A stretch of DNA of 64,000 nucleotides from Amaranthus tricolor (taxonomy: Eukaryota > Streptophyta > Magnoliopsida > Caryophyllales > Amaranthaceae): contig NC_080056.1 in assembly GCF_026212465.1 (NCBI RefSeq), positions 7,596,517-7,660,516 on the forward strand, in the 5' to 3' direction. The notes under the pieces are model-generated. The model was given only the letters and a program-made list of their open reading frames with translations. It was not told the DNA's origin and searched no databases. Each line of letters starts with the position of its first letter. The stretch's first letter is position 1. A program made the translations under genes and the position numbers. This document shows positions 1-13,800 of the stretch, piece by piece.

Positions 1-477
1 GTGAAACCCTAGGAATGTTTATGTTCTTTATTGTTTAGGATTAGGGAAAGATGATAATAATTAGTTCTCGAAACCCAATGTGAATGTTGTCCTGCAACTC
101 CTCCGGAGACATAGGGCGATTATAGGTCGTTCGTTGTGATTTGTGGAATCACCAACTTCCTCTCGCACTCTCAGGTGTCTAGACTAGTTATTGTTTGATT
201 TCCTCTGACCCAATATATGCTCTTTTAAGATCGCCTTCTTAGGGTGAATCTAATCTCAATCCCTTTTTCTCTCCTTTGATTTATTTTGTTAATCAACCGT
301 GTTTGTTATTTCCGTCATTAGCTTTAGATGCTCTTCAACCTACAAAAAAAATAGTTATGTTGAGACGCGGAGTTTATTGTCAACCTTGTCCTCGTGGTTC
401 GATCCCCTACCCCACTATACTTGTGTAGTGCGTAGGTTGTTATAAGTATTGTTTGGTTCAAGGTTTAGCATAGACGA
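1..477. other. Unassigned DNA, possible old LTR-element remnant
   Basis: No reading frame is supported. The stretch near 395-420 (a gttcgatcccctacccc-like run) resembles conserved non-coding ends of some plant Ty3/gypsy elements, and Copia gag remnants follow directly. This is an impression only; a repeat-library search would decide it. Confidence 0.25.
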
Positions 478-856
478 CTGTGAAAATCTTGCTATCAGTC
501 CTTAACGTTTTTCAAGATCTTGCCACATTTCCTTTGCTGTGACATAATACATCACACTGTGAGCATTGGATCTCTCTAAGGATGCGACAATTCAACCTTT
601 CACCACATTGTTGCAATGTTCCCAAGCCTTTGCATCTGAAGACTTGTTATCTGATTTTTCCAAAGACCCATCTATGACATTTTGTTCTTGGCAGTTAAGC
701 CTGTAATCATGCTTCTTTTCCAATCTGAATACCCACTCCCATCAAAAGGAAGTGAAACTAGTTTAGCACTAGCATGATTAGAAGGGTGTAAATAATAGGG
801 CTTGAAGGATTTTGGGTGGGATCAACTTGAGATGTTTATTGCACTGTATTCGCCAT
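478..856 (-). pseudogene. Copia gag N-terminal fragment (broken)
   Basis: Read on the minus strand from about 856, this gives a decayed Copia gag N terminus. MANTVQ-like residues come first, then NPSSPYYLHPS-like and LVSLPFDGSGYSDWKRSM-like stretches, then a DGSLEK..WEHCNNVVKGW-like stretch ending in MYYVTAKEMW-like residues. This order is typical of the gag polypeptide of plant Ty1/Copia elements, which forms the virus-like particle. The frame contains a stop after MANTVQ and at least one frameshift. It is 5'-adjacent on the same strand to a PBS-like motif and an LTR at 982-1221, so it is the start of a truncated Copia element whose pol has been lost. It is not a host gene. Confidence 0.72.
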
Positions 857-965
857 TTTCAAAAAAAAAAAGAAAGAAAAGGAAACTAGGGGTACAACAA
901 TGGTAGAAAAAAACAAAGCAAAAAAAGAATAAGAGAAGAAAAAAAAAGAGAGGGATCAGAAGGTA

Positions 966-981
966 CTCTGCTCAGATACCA
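966..981 (-). other. Primer-binding site remnant (tRNA-iMet type)
   Basis: On the minus strand the sequence next to the LTR end reads as a slightly mutated TGGTATCAGAGC, the usual Copia primer-binding site complementary to initiator tRNA-Met. It sits between the LTR and the gag fragment, as expected. Confidence 0.6.
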
Positions 982-1221
982 TGATAATCTCAGCACAAAT
1001 AGCCAAGATCAGTCTCCATTAGTGCACGCCATTAACAGTAGTTACCATACAAAGGAAAGGAATCTTTATTCATTACGTAAAGAGAGGAGCAGTACAACCT
1101 TTTATATACAAACTACTACACATGCAAGGGACCACTACATAACGTGGCAAAACAGAATGAAAAGAAATAACAAACTAAAGGATACAGTCATCAATACTTC
1201 TAACAAATTTCTTGTGCAACA
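982..1221 (-). repeat. Copia LTR (about 240 bp)
   Basis: On the minus strand this starts TGTTGCACAAG and ends TTATCA. It contains a tatataaaag TATA-like box and a downstream taatgaataaaga polyadenylation-like stretch, then the PBS remnant and gag fragment. The order LTR-PBS-gag on one strand supports the call. The second LTR is not in the window. Confidence 0.75.
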
Positions 1222-1375
1222 AGGCAAAGGGTAAAAATGTTATTTTATGCAAGAGTCTGGTTTAATAAATATCTATATGTTCTACATTAAGAAATTTTTT
1301 CTCTCGTAAATTTGTAATAATGATGTCATTATTATTACTATTGTCATATTTTACATCCTTAATAAATGTTTCCTT

Positions 1376-1710
1376 CGTTTGTTAAAAAAGTTGTCACTTT
1401 TCAATTTGTGTGTTTCATTTGTTGTTTTCATAAAGAATCTTTCCTTTTAAATCACAAATTTTGGACAAAAATAACCTTGTTTATTCTCATTTTAATTTTT
1501 TAATAATGCTTATGGTCCCGTATATTTTCCATTAACTTCATTTTAACATTATTATAATCCTTATGATCCCTACATGTTTCCACTAACTTTATAAAATTAT
1601 TTTTTATTAATTGTGGTCTCTATAATTTTTTCACTAACTTTTTTTTAATATTTTTTTAATATTTGTAGTTCCCATTTTTCCTCCATAAAATTTATTATTC
1701 AATAAATATA
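1376..1710. repeat. Dispersed AT-rich repeat, copy A
   Basis: About 330 bp that is clearly related to 5516-5850: both contain the 'cacaaattttggacaaaaataa' region followed by repeated 'ggtccc..taca' and 'cactaactttataaa' blocks in the same order. No coding capacity. Probably a non-autonomous DNA transposon family; the ends are not resolved. Confidence 0.65.
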
Positions 1711-2319
1711 TTTTTTATATAGATCGATAAGAAATAATATTCAAAAGTCTGTGAATAAAGTTCTTAAATTTTATTTTAGAATAACGTATAAAACAATGAG
1801 GGTAATATTTTCTTTGTTTAGCCGCCGCTTGAACATACAATATATGAAGTTTAAAATGATTGAAATACCCTTACTAAATCCCAAAACTACATTTTGCATC
1901 TACAATTTCATCTTCAACCCATCTACCACCATAGAAATTAATCTTAAAAAGGTAGCTATGGGAGAGTATGATTTAGATTTCAAAGGTATATATGGCCTTA
2001 ATGACTTGGTCATTTTGAAGGTTTAATTTAGAAAATTAGAAGGATAAGAAACAAAAATTTTAATTACTTCCCCAAACAAGTCTGACCCTAATGACTTGGA
2101 GTCATTTGAGGTCTAATCTAGAAGGGTATGATTAAATTTTCAAAGAAAAAAATTGTCAAAATGTCTAATTTTAATGACTTATATAAATGATTTGAAAGTT
2201 TGATTTGGGAAAGTAGATATAAAATTTTTAAAGACTTTTTCTAAAAGATCTGACCTTAATGATTTGGAGTCATTTGAGGTTTGATAATGACGCATGATTG
2301 CATCCAAGAAAATGATCTC

Positions 2320-3273
2320 GGACGGGTGTCATTCGGTTCGGTTGCATTTCGAATCGGTTATTTTTCGGCTGTGTGTTACAACGAGTCACACTTGGGTCGA
2401 GTCGGTTAGTCACGGTTCGGTTGGAGATCGGTTATTCAAGCTATCGGGTTAGCATCAGTTCGGTGTCGATTGACGTTCGTGTCGAGTGTCAATCGGTCTC
2501 GGGTTGTCATCGATTACTAATTAGTTCGGTTTTGTCGGGTACAGATCGGATTCGAGTTTTTTTTTTCAAAAGCAATATTCGGCTACGTATTACTAATTAC
2601 TATCGATCGAATCAATATTAAATTAAGTTGTTAGTCAATTTTTAATTGATGACAAGATTCCCTTTATTTAAAGCAAAATAGTTAAAATGCAAATTAATTG
2701 GTAATCATTATTATTTTTTTACTTTTACTTGTTGGACCGGAAATTAATATTATAAAGTTCTATCAATATTCATCTAATTCGATTAAAAGTAGTTAAATAA
2801 ACATTGACCATTGATTATTAACTCTAAATATAGGAAACCATGTATTTATAAAATTTAATTTATTAAAATATCTAACACTTTATTAGCTTAACAAATAAGA
2901 TGATTGAATATGAGTTTATCATACTTCTATGTTAAAAATTGGTTCAAGTTTACAGCAGTTCAATCTATAATTCGTTCGGGTTAAGTCGGTTTTAGCCGGA
3001 TAAAACTCGGTTTCGAGCATGATTCGGATCGGATATGACTTGGGTCAGTCATTATTAGGTTCAGGTAATCTCGGTTAACGGTTATGTGTCAGTTACAAAA
3101 ATCGGTTACAGCTCGGATTCAGCTTTCCCATTTTCGGTTGTCAACCGGTTCGGGTACAATTTCGGTTCGGGTACTGTCGGTTCGATAAACCAAAAAAAGG
3201 AACACATTTTCGGATCGGTTTACTTTCAATTTCGGTTCGGATTTTCGAGTCGGGTCACTTTTGAACAGCTCTA
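2320..3273. repeat. Degenerate element with CGGTT-rich ends (hAT-like)
   Basis: Two stretches (about 2320-2590 and 2950-3273) are dense in ggttcgg/tcggtt repeats and flank an AT-rich middle. The right end reads ttgaacagctcta, the type of terminus seen on many plant hAT elements whose subterminal regions hold short G+C-rich repeats. I could not find a matching left terminus or an 8-bp duplication, so the element is old or truncated. Reading frames inside are low-complexity artefacts. Confidence 0.45.
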
Positions 3274-3293
3274 GATGCAATACACGCCAAATA

Positions 3294-3814
3294 AAGTAAA
3301 TCTCACATGGTAATCCTAAGGTTTTGAGTTTTTTACGTGGTAATCAAAACTTTAAAAAGTCCACGCGATAATCGTAAGGTTTTCCAAATTGTTTCATTGT
3401 GACATTTTTGCACATAAAACGTTAACAAACGTTAATTTCAAAGCTTTAATGGTGTTGTACGCCTATTTATAATACTCACCATTTCAAATGTCATTAGTTT
3501 CAACATTTTCTCCAAAAACATAAACTCTAACTCTATCATATTCGGGTTTGTGGGAAAAAATATGATTTGGGTGAAAGATGATAGAGTTAGGGTTTATGTT
3601 TTGGGGGAAAAGGTTAAAACTGGTGACATTTAAAATGGTGAGTCGCATAAATACAGCCTTAAAGCTTTGAAATTAACGTTTACTAACGTTTTTATGTGCA
3701 AAAAGGTCACAGTGGAACAATTACATAAACCTCAGGGTTAATATGTGAAATTTTTAAAAATTTTGGTTATCACGTGAAAAACCCAAAACCTCGGGATTTA
3801 CCACGTGAAATTTT
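3294..3814. mobile_element. Fold-back (long inverted repeat) MITE
   Basis: Two arms of roughly 240 bp are inverted copies of each other. On the left arm 'cctaaggttttgagttttt' (with acgtggtaat nearby) matches, inverted, 'aaaacccaaaacctcggg' on the right, and cgttaacaaacgttaatttcaaagcttt matches the inverted right arm. The loop lies near 3545-3590. CCAAATA occurs at 3287-3293 and again at 3815-3821, a candidate target duplication. No protein is encoded. Confidence 0.7.
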
Positions 3815-3821
3815 CCAAATA

Positions 3822-4881
3822 TTTTTCTATAATTTGCAGGTGATTCAAGCATTTTGATGATCAAAGATATAAATGTAAAATATGGAGTATTAACTAACGA
3901 AGAATAATACCTGATTCATTAATAAGAGTCATACGACATCTATATCAAAGATATAAATGTAAAATATTAAAGATATAAATGTAAAATATGTGTATTTAAT
4001 TAGCAATTACAACTAAAAATTTTTTTTTAAAATAACCAACCATTGAAAAGTTTTAGAAAATATCAATATGTGATCATAAAATACCCTCCTCTTCTTTTTA
4101 AAATCAATAATTAATAATCAATCAATCAATAATCAATAAAATATACTAATGAAGAAACAACTTGAAACATGTGTCACACTGCCATTAAATATTTTCCTTT
4201 TTTTCCATTATTGACAAGGAAACTTTTTGATATTTGAATTGATATTTGGAGAAATAATTTACCCATTAAAGCATGTAATAGTTGTTGATTGACTATAACT
4301 ATATGTGATGATATATCGAAATACAATATTTTCTTATATAAAACAAAAAAAAAATATACATGTAAATCTTTATTTGAACTTAGAAAATAAATCATCATTA
4401 TATAATGAATAAGCTAACTATTAATTTGGCTATTTTTTCAACTAAATGCTCCCACTTATCTATCATGACTTTTTTTAAAAAAAATCACGGCTATTGTTTT
4501 AGAAAAAAACTAAATTTTAAGGCTATAGTTAACAATTAATCCAAATAAGAAAGAATATTTCTTTTAAATTGCATAAACAAAATAAAAAGAAAAAGAAATT
4601 ATATGAAGAGAGTTAAAGAAAATAGTGGCAACATTTTACACAAAACAAAATATAGTAAAATAAAATGAACACACAAAAACTAAAAATGTGGTATTTTCAA
4701 AGATACACAATGAAATACAATATAACTTTCGTTCTAGAATATATTTGATACAAATTTTGACATATTTTGTGGAGAAAAATATAATTATGAGTACCAAACA
4801 ATTATTTTTTATTATATAAATAATATATTTTGTGAAAAAATATCAATATCAGTATTAAATATAAAAGAAAAACTATCATTG
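3822..4881. other. AT-rich intergenic DNA
   Basis: No gene or recognisable element was found. Short direct repeats ('agatataaatgtaaaatat' near 3860-3990) and A/T runs are present. It is the 3' flank of the minus-strand methyltransferase gene. Confidence 0.5.
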
Positions 4882-7800
4882 CTATGGTAAACAACGCGCT
4901 GATGGTATGATTGCATAGGGATCATCAAATGCAACGACATTTCCTTTGCGTGAGAATATCACCTGCATTATTTTAACATTATTTTTTGTTATTCAACTTT
5001 TGCTAATATTGTGAATTGTGATTTTAGTAAGTAATCATGATTTATTATAAACCTTTTTTAACATACTAATAATTCATTTTTATTTGATTGAAAGATACTC
5101 TCCCAATTTTATTTTTATCTAAGAATTTGTCCATATGATGATTACCTGGTAGTCACCAAGGGTGCGCATTTTGAATCCAGCTGCACAATAATCGAAATAG
5201 TATTCCCATGTCCTAATAAACTTCTCATCAAAGCCGAGTGAAATAATTTTGCTGAAAAAAATATATTTATGAGCTTAATTCACAATAAATCCTTATTAGG
5301 GAATTATATATATCCAAACATTTATATACACCATATTTTCTATAAATTTTGCTAAATGTATATTTCTTATGTTTTGTTATATATACTATATTTCACTCTA
5401 TTATGTAATTTAAAGCGTTATTTTAATCATTTAAAAATTGAGTTATGCAAAATTACAAATTATAAAAACTAAATATTTTCAAAATATGTGATTTAAACGA
5501 TTCAAAAAAGATACACCTTTCGTTCATCAAAAAGTTCACATTTGTTATTTTGGGTATTTTATTTATTGTTCCTATAAACAATCTTTTCATTTATATCACA
5601 AATTTTGGACAAAAATAATCTTTTTAATCCTCATTTTATTATTTTAATAATGTCTGTGGTCCCCACATATCTTTGACTAACTTTATTTTAACTTTTTTAT
5701 ATTTCTTACAGTCCCTACATACTTCCCACTAACTTTATAAAAATATTTTTTTATTAGTTGTGGTCTTCATATTTTTTTCACTAATTTTTTTTAATATTTT
5801 TTAAGTTTATGGTCTCCACTTTTCCTTCATCAAATTTATTATTCAATAAAATAATATCTCCACTATTTAAAAGATTTTATTTTTCTTAATTTCCATGAAC
5901 ATTCTTAATGGGAACTTAATTAGGAATCAGAGGCAACACTATTTTAATTTGACTATATTTTTCTTAATACATTATTTGTAATATATAAAATAAGATTGAA
6001 TAATAAACGATCTAACAAGGAGTATTTCATAATGGAAGTCGTATTGACTAACCTTTGATTCTCCAAAAAGTTTTTTCTCCATAGTCTAATAGTTTGATAG
6101 TAATGGTCTCCAATGTTTTCCACGTGCTCCACACTATATTCAAAATGTTGTAAAATTAATAAATTATTGTCATATTGTTATTTACCTTTAACTATTTCTT
6201 GGCGTGTACCGTCAAATTTCCCTATAATTAATACTTGATGAGAAAATCAAAAAAAAGTATGAAAATGATATATTTGAGAATGTGGGAAAAAAAATGAGTG
6301 AAATAAAAAGATAATTTAAATGTCTCGATGAAATTTAAGAAATGAATACAGGTAATGATAAAGAATAAAAGTTAAGTAAATTCGGTGAGAAGGATTAAAA
6401 AAAAGTGAAACAAATTTTATGAAATACATGGATTATTAAAATAAAACTATGTAAATATTATCTCCTTTTAAAAATGTATTTTAAAACTCAAGGATTATGC
6501 CATTATTTATCATGCCCTATTATTTATAATATTTACAATCTATTTGAAAATTGTTACTAAATGATTGGAATTAGAATCATTTATAGTGTAAATTTTAAAA
6601 ATATTTATCATGTTATTCCTATAGTAATGAAAATTTGATTATAAAAATATTTTTTATTTCATAATTTTCATTATCACCTAATAATACATGTTTAAATGGT
6701 AATACATTGAAATAAATTTTGTGGAAAAAATAAAATTGTTGAACGAGAATTAAGAATGACCATTAAACTTGTTAAGAGATATTCTAACTAAAATTACATT
6801 AAATTTTATATTACCATTCCCACGGTTTAGTACCGATACCAAATGGACTGTTAAGGTATTAGAAAACACAAATGAAAATTTTTTCAAAAACTATTTGTAA
6901 AAGCTCTTCAATTTCTTTCATTTTTATACCTTTCAATTAACTACGCATAAAAGAAAATTTAATAATTTTTTATGGATTCAAAATTTGACATCATGTTTCA
7001 TTTTCGTTAAAAAATTTATTACAGTATATTATATTGATAAATATTACTCCCTCCAATTTACTACTAATGTCCCATTTGTTTTATGCACTCTATCCAATGC
7101 ACTTATTTAATTATTAATATCTCTAATTATACAAAATTAAATATGGAAAGTTGATATGAATAATTCTTGCATTGCACCGAATCAAACAAGATCCCACTTG
7201 ACTATGTTTTAACTTATAGATTAATAATAAAATACAAATTAAGAATAAGAGATGAATAGTATCAAAAAAGCGAATAAAACGTTAGTGCTGAAATGGAGGG
7301 AGTATTTATAATATTACCAAAGTCTTGATGCAGTAGCCATAGCTGATGTTACTCGGCTAAAGGAAGGTAGACATCCACCAAAAAAAATGTATTCCTTAAT
7401 GAAACCTGGACTTTTCCTGAATTCATCATAGCATTCATCTGCTATAGATATGAACTGCATATTAACAAACATTAAGTCACAACTTCGAAATTATGTGTTT
7501 CTTTGATTTTACAATATATGATCATGTGACATTTTTTCTCATACCACGTGCAGAAAATATTATTAATATACTTGTTAATGTAATAAATCAATTATTAATA
7601 TTTTTAAGGAAAAATTAATATTAATAATTTAATATTTTACCCATTTGCCGTAAATAATCTCATCTTTGGATTATATTTTAATAATTCAACCATTGCACTT
7701 ACTTTGCTATCAACATAACCTTTTATCTTATCATAATTCAACATTTGCTTTTAATTTGCTATCAGCATACCTTATTAGTATGCTGACATCATTAACTTAA

Positions 7801-10800
7801 GGCAATGGTTGATTTATTAAAAAAATTTTAAAGTTGGGATTATTTACAATAGATGGGTGAAAGTGGGAATTATTTACAATATTTAAATGCACTATCATGT
7901 TTATATTATGCTAGTATGAAAACTCGTACAATGTATGAAATTGTTAGAATAAAAATATATAAGTATAAATTTTAAATATGGATGCAATTACATGTTTGGG
8001 AGATTGATGCCCCACACGCCCTAATAATGTTTAGTTTGACTTGTATGAAACTGTCTCATAGAATTAACTTATTTTTTTAATTATCATTTTAAAATTATAA
8101 TTGATCACTTTAACGCACTAAATATATAAGGGTGGGTCTAATAAAAACCGTATCCTTTAAAATTTGTAAATAATGTTTCGCAATTGCCAATAAAATAAAG
8201 TGATGGTTGGCATTATTACCTGAAGGACAAATAAACCATTAGGTGCCAAAAATGATTCACAGCAACGGAAATACTCTTCAATGTATTCATGTCCCACGGA
8301 TTCAAGCATTTCACTAAATTAAACATAAACAACACAAGGAAATAACACTTAATTAGTATTGCTAATTAATTAATTAATGAATATAATCTACTTTTATGTT
8401 TAATTTAATTTATTATTACATGGTTTTTATTAGAAAATTACCAGGAGAATATTCTATCATATTTATGGACATCTTTCAACTGTCTATAATCACATAGAAG
8501 AAATCTTATTCGATCCTGAAAAAATCGAATAAATTTTGTTAGTTTGATAAATAAGATTGACCAACTGTTAATCTTTTGCACTTCCGCTGTGAATAATCTC
8601 AGTTTCAGATTATTTTCTAATAATCTTGTAGTTGCTCTTAGCTCGCTGTGAATAATCTAGTTTTTGTCTTAGTTTGCTAGTAACATACTCTATTATAAGT
8701 GATATAGTATTTTGTGGGCAAATATATAACAAAGATTAGATTATAAAAAATAATCCAAGAATAAAATTATTTACAACGTATGAGTGAAAGATTAGATTAA
8801 TAATATAATATTGTATTCAATTATTTAGTGAGACGAATTAATTATCAGCTCTAATTTTTTGAGCTTAAAGATTTAACATTATTATTTGTCTTTTGTGGAC
8901 CCCAATTTACCTGTAAGCCAGCCTTGTTGACCCTTTCCTCAGCAAATTTAAGTTGCTCTTGGGAAAGAGTAATGCCAGTGTATTTACAACCTGTTCTCTT
9001 AACAAGTTCAATAGCAAGTGTACCCCAACCAAAACCTGTCTCAAGCACTTCATGATGCTCCTTTACTCTTGCCTATATTAATATATATTAGAATAAATCA
9101 ATAAACTCAGGGTTTGATATATAAAATAAATAAAATAAAATATTTAAATATTTTTTTTTTAACTTCGAGATTATTAATGGTTACATAATAATATTTATTA
9201 ATTTATGATAAAATATTAATTTTTTAGAGGTTATGTGTTATTTTTCCATATTTTATTTGTATTCTATAAATTTTTAACTAGCAACAAATTAAAATGATAT
9301 GCTTTCTATGGATTATGTGTTTCATAAAATATATTAAAATAAGTCTGCATTTTATTCGTTGCATTTACTATTGTTATTTTTTATTATAACCATATGCTTT
9401 CTATTTATATTTATCTTATGTCTAAGGGTCACGTTTGGGTGTGATAAGATGTAAATTTGCGGAATTCGCTTCAACTGTACTCGGTTTCATTAATTGTAGA
9501 ATCTTATCTTATTCTTTCTTGTGTCGGGGAATTCTATGGCCGCGCTCTCCTTTATGGGTATGAGTTGTCGCCGTCCTTCCCTTCTCAGACCTTGGCCATA
9601 ATTTTTTATAGGCGGGATACATTGAGTATGATGATGATGATGAAATTAAAATGAATAATGACTAAGATCTTATTTTAAGAAAATTAATGGTTAAGATTAG
9701 ATGATTGTGGTGATTATTTTAAAGAGTAAGCTACTATATATAGAATTATCTGTACATTCAAGTCTAATCCAACTTGTTTTTTCAAAATTAAAAGAAAATT
9801 ACAGTAATAGAGAAAGTCTTGTATGAACTTGGTCCACAACTATTTAGAAGAAAATCAAAAATTGACAAATTTTTATAAGGCCCTATATAATTTAAAAAAT
9901 TATGATATTTTTCTATCAAATTTGTATATATCTTTAAACACTTAAAATATATTACGTAATTAAATTTTGAGGCCCCCAATTTTCTTTGGTCATTTGTGGT
10001 CGAACATGTTAAACATGCTCAGAACCTCCCTTAACACTATTTTAGGGTTGGATCAATCTTCAAAAGTATTAAAATAGACTAATAAATATTTTTACTGGAC
10101 AAGTATTATCAAGTATAATCATGGATAAATACATGTTATTATTAGGTTTGTGCACACTAAAATAGCATGACCAAGTCTATACGCGACTTTTAATTTATAG
10201 AATGTCAGAAACGGGCTTGCTCGTTTGCTTTTTAATTAAGAGGTGTTAGCAAACGACTGATAGCTGATTATAGCGGCTGATTTGACCAGTTGATATTATA
10301 AATAGGTTTGACCAGACCAACTGATTTTGAATCCGTAGCTATGAGTAGCTAGTTCAAAAATAATTTATTCATAATAATAAGCTGTTTAAACTAGCTAATT
10401 TATTAAACATTAGCATTTGATAGTTTGGCCACTCAAGCCTTTATTTATATCAAAGAAGTTAAAATTATCCAATTAACTATTTTGCCAAATACCCTAAATT
10501 TTCTCCAAATTAAACCACAATAAAACAAAAGTATAAGACTTAAAAAAAAATACAAGAACCAAAATAATAAAACATACCTTATCAATTAGAAGGGATATTT
10601 TTCTCATTTGTGCAACCTCTAAATCTTCATTTTCTGACTACATTGTATCAACAATTGTAAACCGATTAATTGATGAAATCATATTAATTCAAATCAAGCT
10701 AATTGCTAGAGGGATTCATGTCATCAGGTTGATTTCAGATTAAGTGTTTCGATTCGGTTTAAAATCGGATTTGTGTCAATATTGGTTTTTACATCATCGT

Positions 10801-13800
10801 AAATCCATTTTTAAGTCGGTTCAAATCGAATTAAGTTACGACATTGAGTGAATATCAAGTCATCAAGTCTGTTTTGAACCCCTCTAGTAATTACAAAACT
10901 TAAAAATACGAATGAAATTGCATGGAAAATGAAATCTGACCTTAAAGACCGCACAAGAGTACAACATCGTTTCATCCATGAAATACGAAAACATTTCGTT
11001 ACTCTGTCATTTGAATAAGAACTATATTAAATTTAAATAATTTAATTAATTTACTTTATTTATTTAAAGCGCCTAGTAGTCAACAATTAAGATATCTCAA
11101 ACATTTTTGCACGAAAAGTTAAGCTAATTATCAACTAATAAATGACTTGCTAGATTGCGTACTTCAACAATAATAAACTAAATATTACGACTATTGTAGA
11201 AACGCACATTTGCTTATAATGTTAAAAATCAATCAATTTTTCACCAAGAATGATTGATTATGATTTATAATGTATAATTATAATAATTATATAGTCATAT
11301 TCTTTATAATGTTCAAATCGTCTAACTACGATCTTGCCTTGAATTGAATTCTTAGTCGATTTATTGGTTCATTAAGCAGCTAAAAACGTATTGGGTAAAT
11401 AACTTTAATATAATCGAAAAATTGCATTAAACAAATAATTAAGTAGATGTAGAAAAACTACAATGATAATTATTTAGTGGAAGTCTTGAAATTAAATTTC
11501 ATTTAACTTTACTATCTTTTCAGTCTATCCTATAATAAAAAAAACTAAAAAAAAAAAAGCAAATTTCACCAAGTGGCCAAAAATAAAATTTAAATCTACC
11601 AAATAATGGCCAACACATTCTTGTATTTACTTGGACAAAGGATTGGAGAGTGATCTTATAGGAAAATAAATAAAAAAAAAAATAAGACAAAAATTAATAA
11701 TCTAAATACCACATTTAATGAAATTGTAATTAAAATTACAATTGATTTTTTCTTGGTTTTTAGTGTGTTTTGCTTTTTGATTAGTTAAATAATCAAAGAT
11801 AAGTATTTGTAAAATATTTTATAAATCAGCTGAAAAATTAGCTTTTGAGTCATATCGAAAAAATACTATTCATATTAACTTTTATTTTCATTGTTTTTAA
11901 TTTTTACCAAAACATTTCAATAGCAAATAACTTAATTAAACAGTTAGCTAATTTATTTTAATTTGTTCAATCAATCAATAATAAGTTTAATAACAAGCAT
12001 TAGTCAAAGAAAGGCTAAAGTTGATTTGATTGGTACCAAGTCATAATGTTGAGAAATATTAGTACGAGCTTGGGTAAGTGTGTTTCGCCTTCGAAAGTGA
12101 CGGTAGATAAATTTAGCTGTGCCAATCCATGATGTTATTGAGAATACTGATGCCCACCAATTCCTGTTTTCAGTCATTCAACACATACAATGGTTACGTT
12201 ACGTATAAGACCTTAAAAAATATTGTTGCTTATTCATAGATTCGAACCTCTAACTTATTGTCACATTGGCTTCAGATACCATGTTAAAGAATCAAATTAA
12301 CCAAAAGTTTAAGCTGATGGTTAAAACCCCAAGATATGTTATATTCTCCGTTAAGGTTGATACTGAGTTAATTGATGATGAAATGTATTTCGAATGGACA
12401 GAGTAATTAGTTTATGAATATTAATGTTTTTATTGATTTAAGAAAATAATGTAAGGGATTATATCTAAAGGATGATTTTAAATAAGATATAATTATGTAC
12501 CTTTTACTAACATTAGCTGAAGATGAATTATAATCTGTACAAGCTAGAAAGATCTGTGACACATTATGATGGAAGTTTATTAAAACTAATTAATAATGTG
12601 AAATTTCAAGCGATGACATCATATTAAAAACATTATTATGATGCTTGTATTATTAAAATCTGATCATTGTATTAAAATATATGGATATCTTTTATATAAG
12701 CATCATAATAATTTTTTTAATAATTAACAAAAACTAATTAATGGACCAAATTTCAAGATTAAAAAATCAACAATTTTGATTGACTTTAAAAAGTAGAATA
12801 ATCTAGAGTGTTTGTTTTGAGGGAATTTAAAGATGTGAATAAGAATAAAAGATTGAGACTGATTACTTGTTTATTTATTTAAAGGGAATGAAATTCACGA
12901 GATGGTAGGGGAATGAGTCTAACAAAAAATGTCTTTTGAAGGGTGGTAGTTAGATTGAGATTAGGGATACGTATGGGTCTTAGATTTTAAGAATCTAGAC
13001 CTAATTCGACTTTAATTTAAGGGTTTAAATTCATCTATTTTTAGACCTTAAGAGTTCGAGTTGGATTTAGATTCATGATCTTAGGGTCTAAGTCCACACT
13101 TTTAAAACTCAAGTCCGACCCATTGACCCTTTGCATTTATTTTTTTTAAAGAATTATATAAAAACTTTTATATGTATTTGTTTGTTTAATTTGAACCTTT
13201 GTAAATTTATGTAATTTGAAATGTGATTGTTGCATATATACTTTGAATATCAAAAGATTTAATAAATATTTCGTTATAAGAAATTGAATGGTCGAAATTT
13301 TGGTACATTTAATCTCTCAATTAATATAAAGTATTACAAAATCTTTGTTAATTGAAAATGTATAAAAAATTTATACAAATTAACGAAAATTGCATAAAAT
13401 TATTTTTATAATAGTTTTGAATCCAGATGCAGACTCCTTGACCCACAAAATCATAAGTATTTAGGTTTGGATCCAAATTTTCCATCCTAATGGATACAAG
13501 TCTACATTTGGATTTATAAAATAAAAAATAGGGTTAGGGTTTGGATCTGAATTTAGCTGCACTCAAGTCAGATTTGATCCTAGTGCATCCCTATTGAGAC
13601 TTAGAGAGTTATGCAAAATGACATAATTACCATTAATGTAAACAAAAGAGAAAAAAATAAATAAGGTTATAGTTGTAATTTTAAATTCTTTTTGAACTAA
13701 TTTTCATCATATACATGTTCTTCACTTTGATTACTTTGATTACTTTAGTTTCGTAAATAATCACTTTAAGGTTATAAATAATGGTCTAAATATTATAATA

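Noticed and set aside
1022..1234. 70-codon plus-strand frame
   Set aside because: Lies inside the minus-strand Copia LTR at 982-1221.
2373..3274. Ser/Arg-rich frames in the CGGTT-rich regions
   Set aside because: Low-complexity translations of tcggttcgg repeats.
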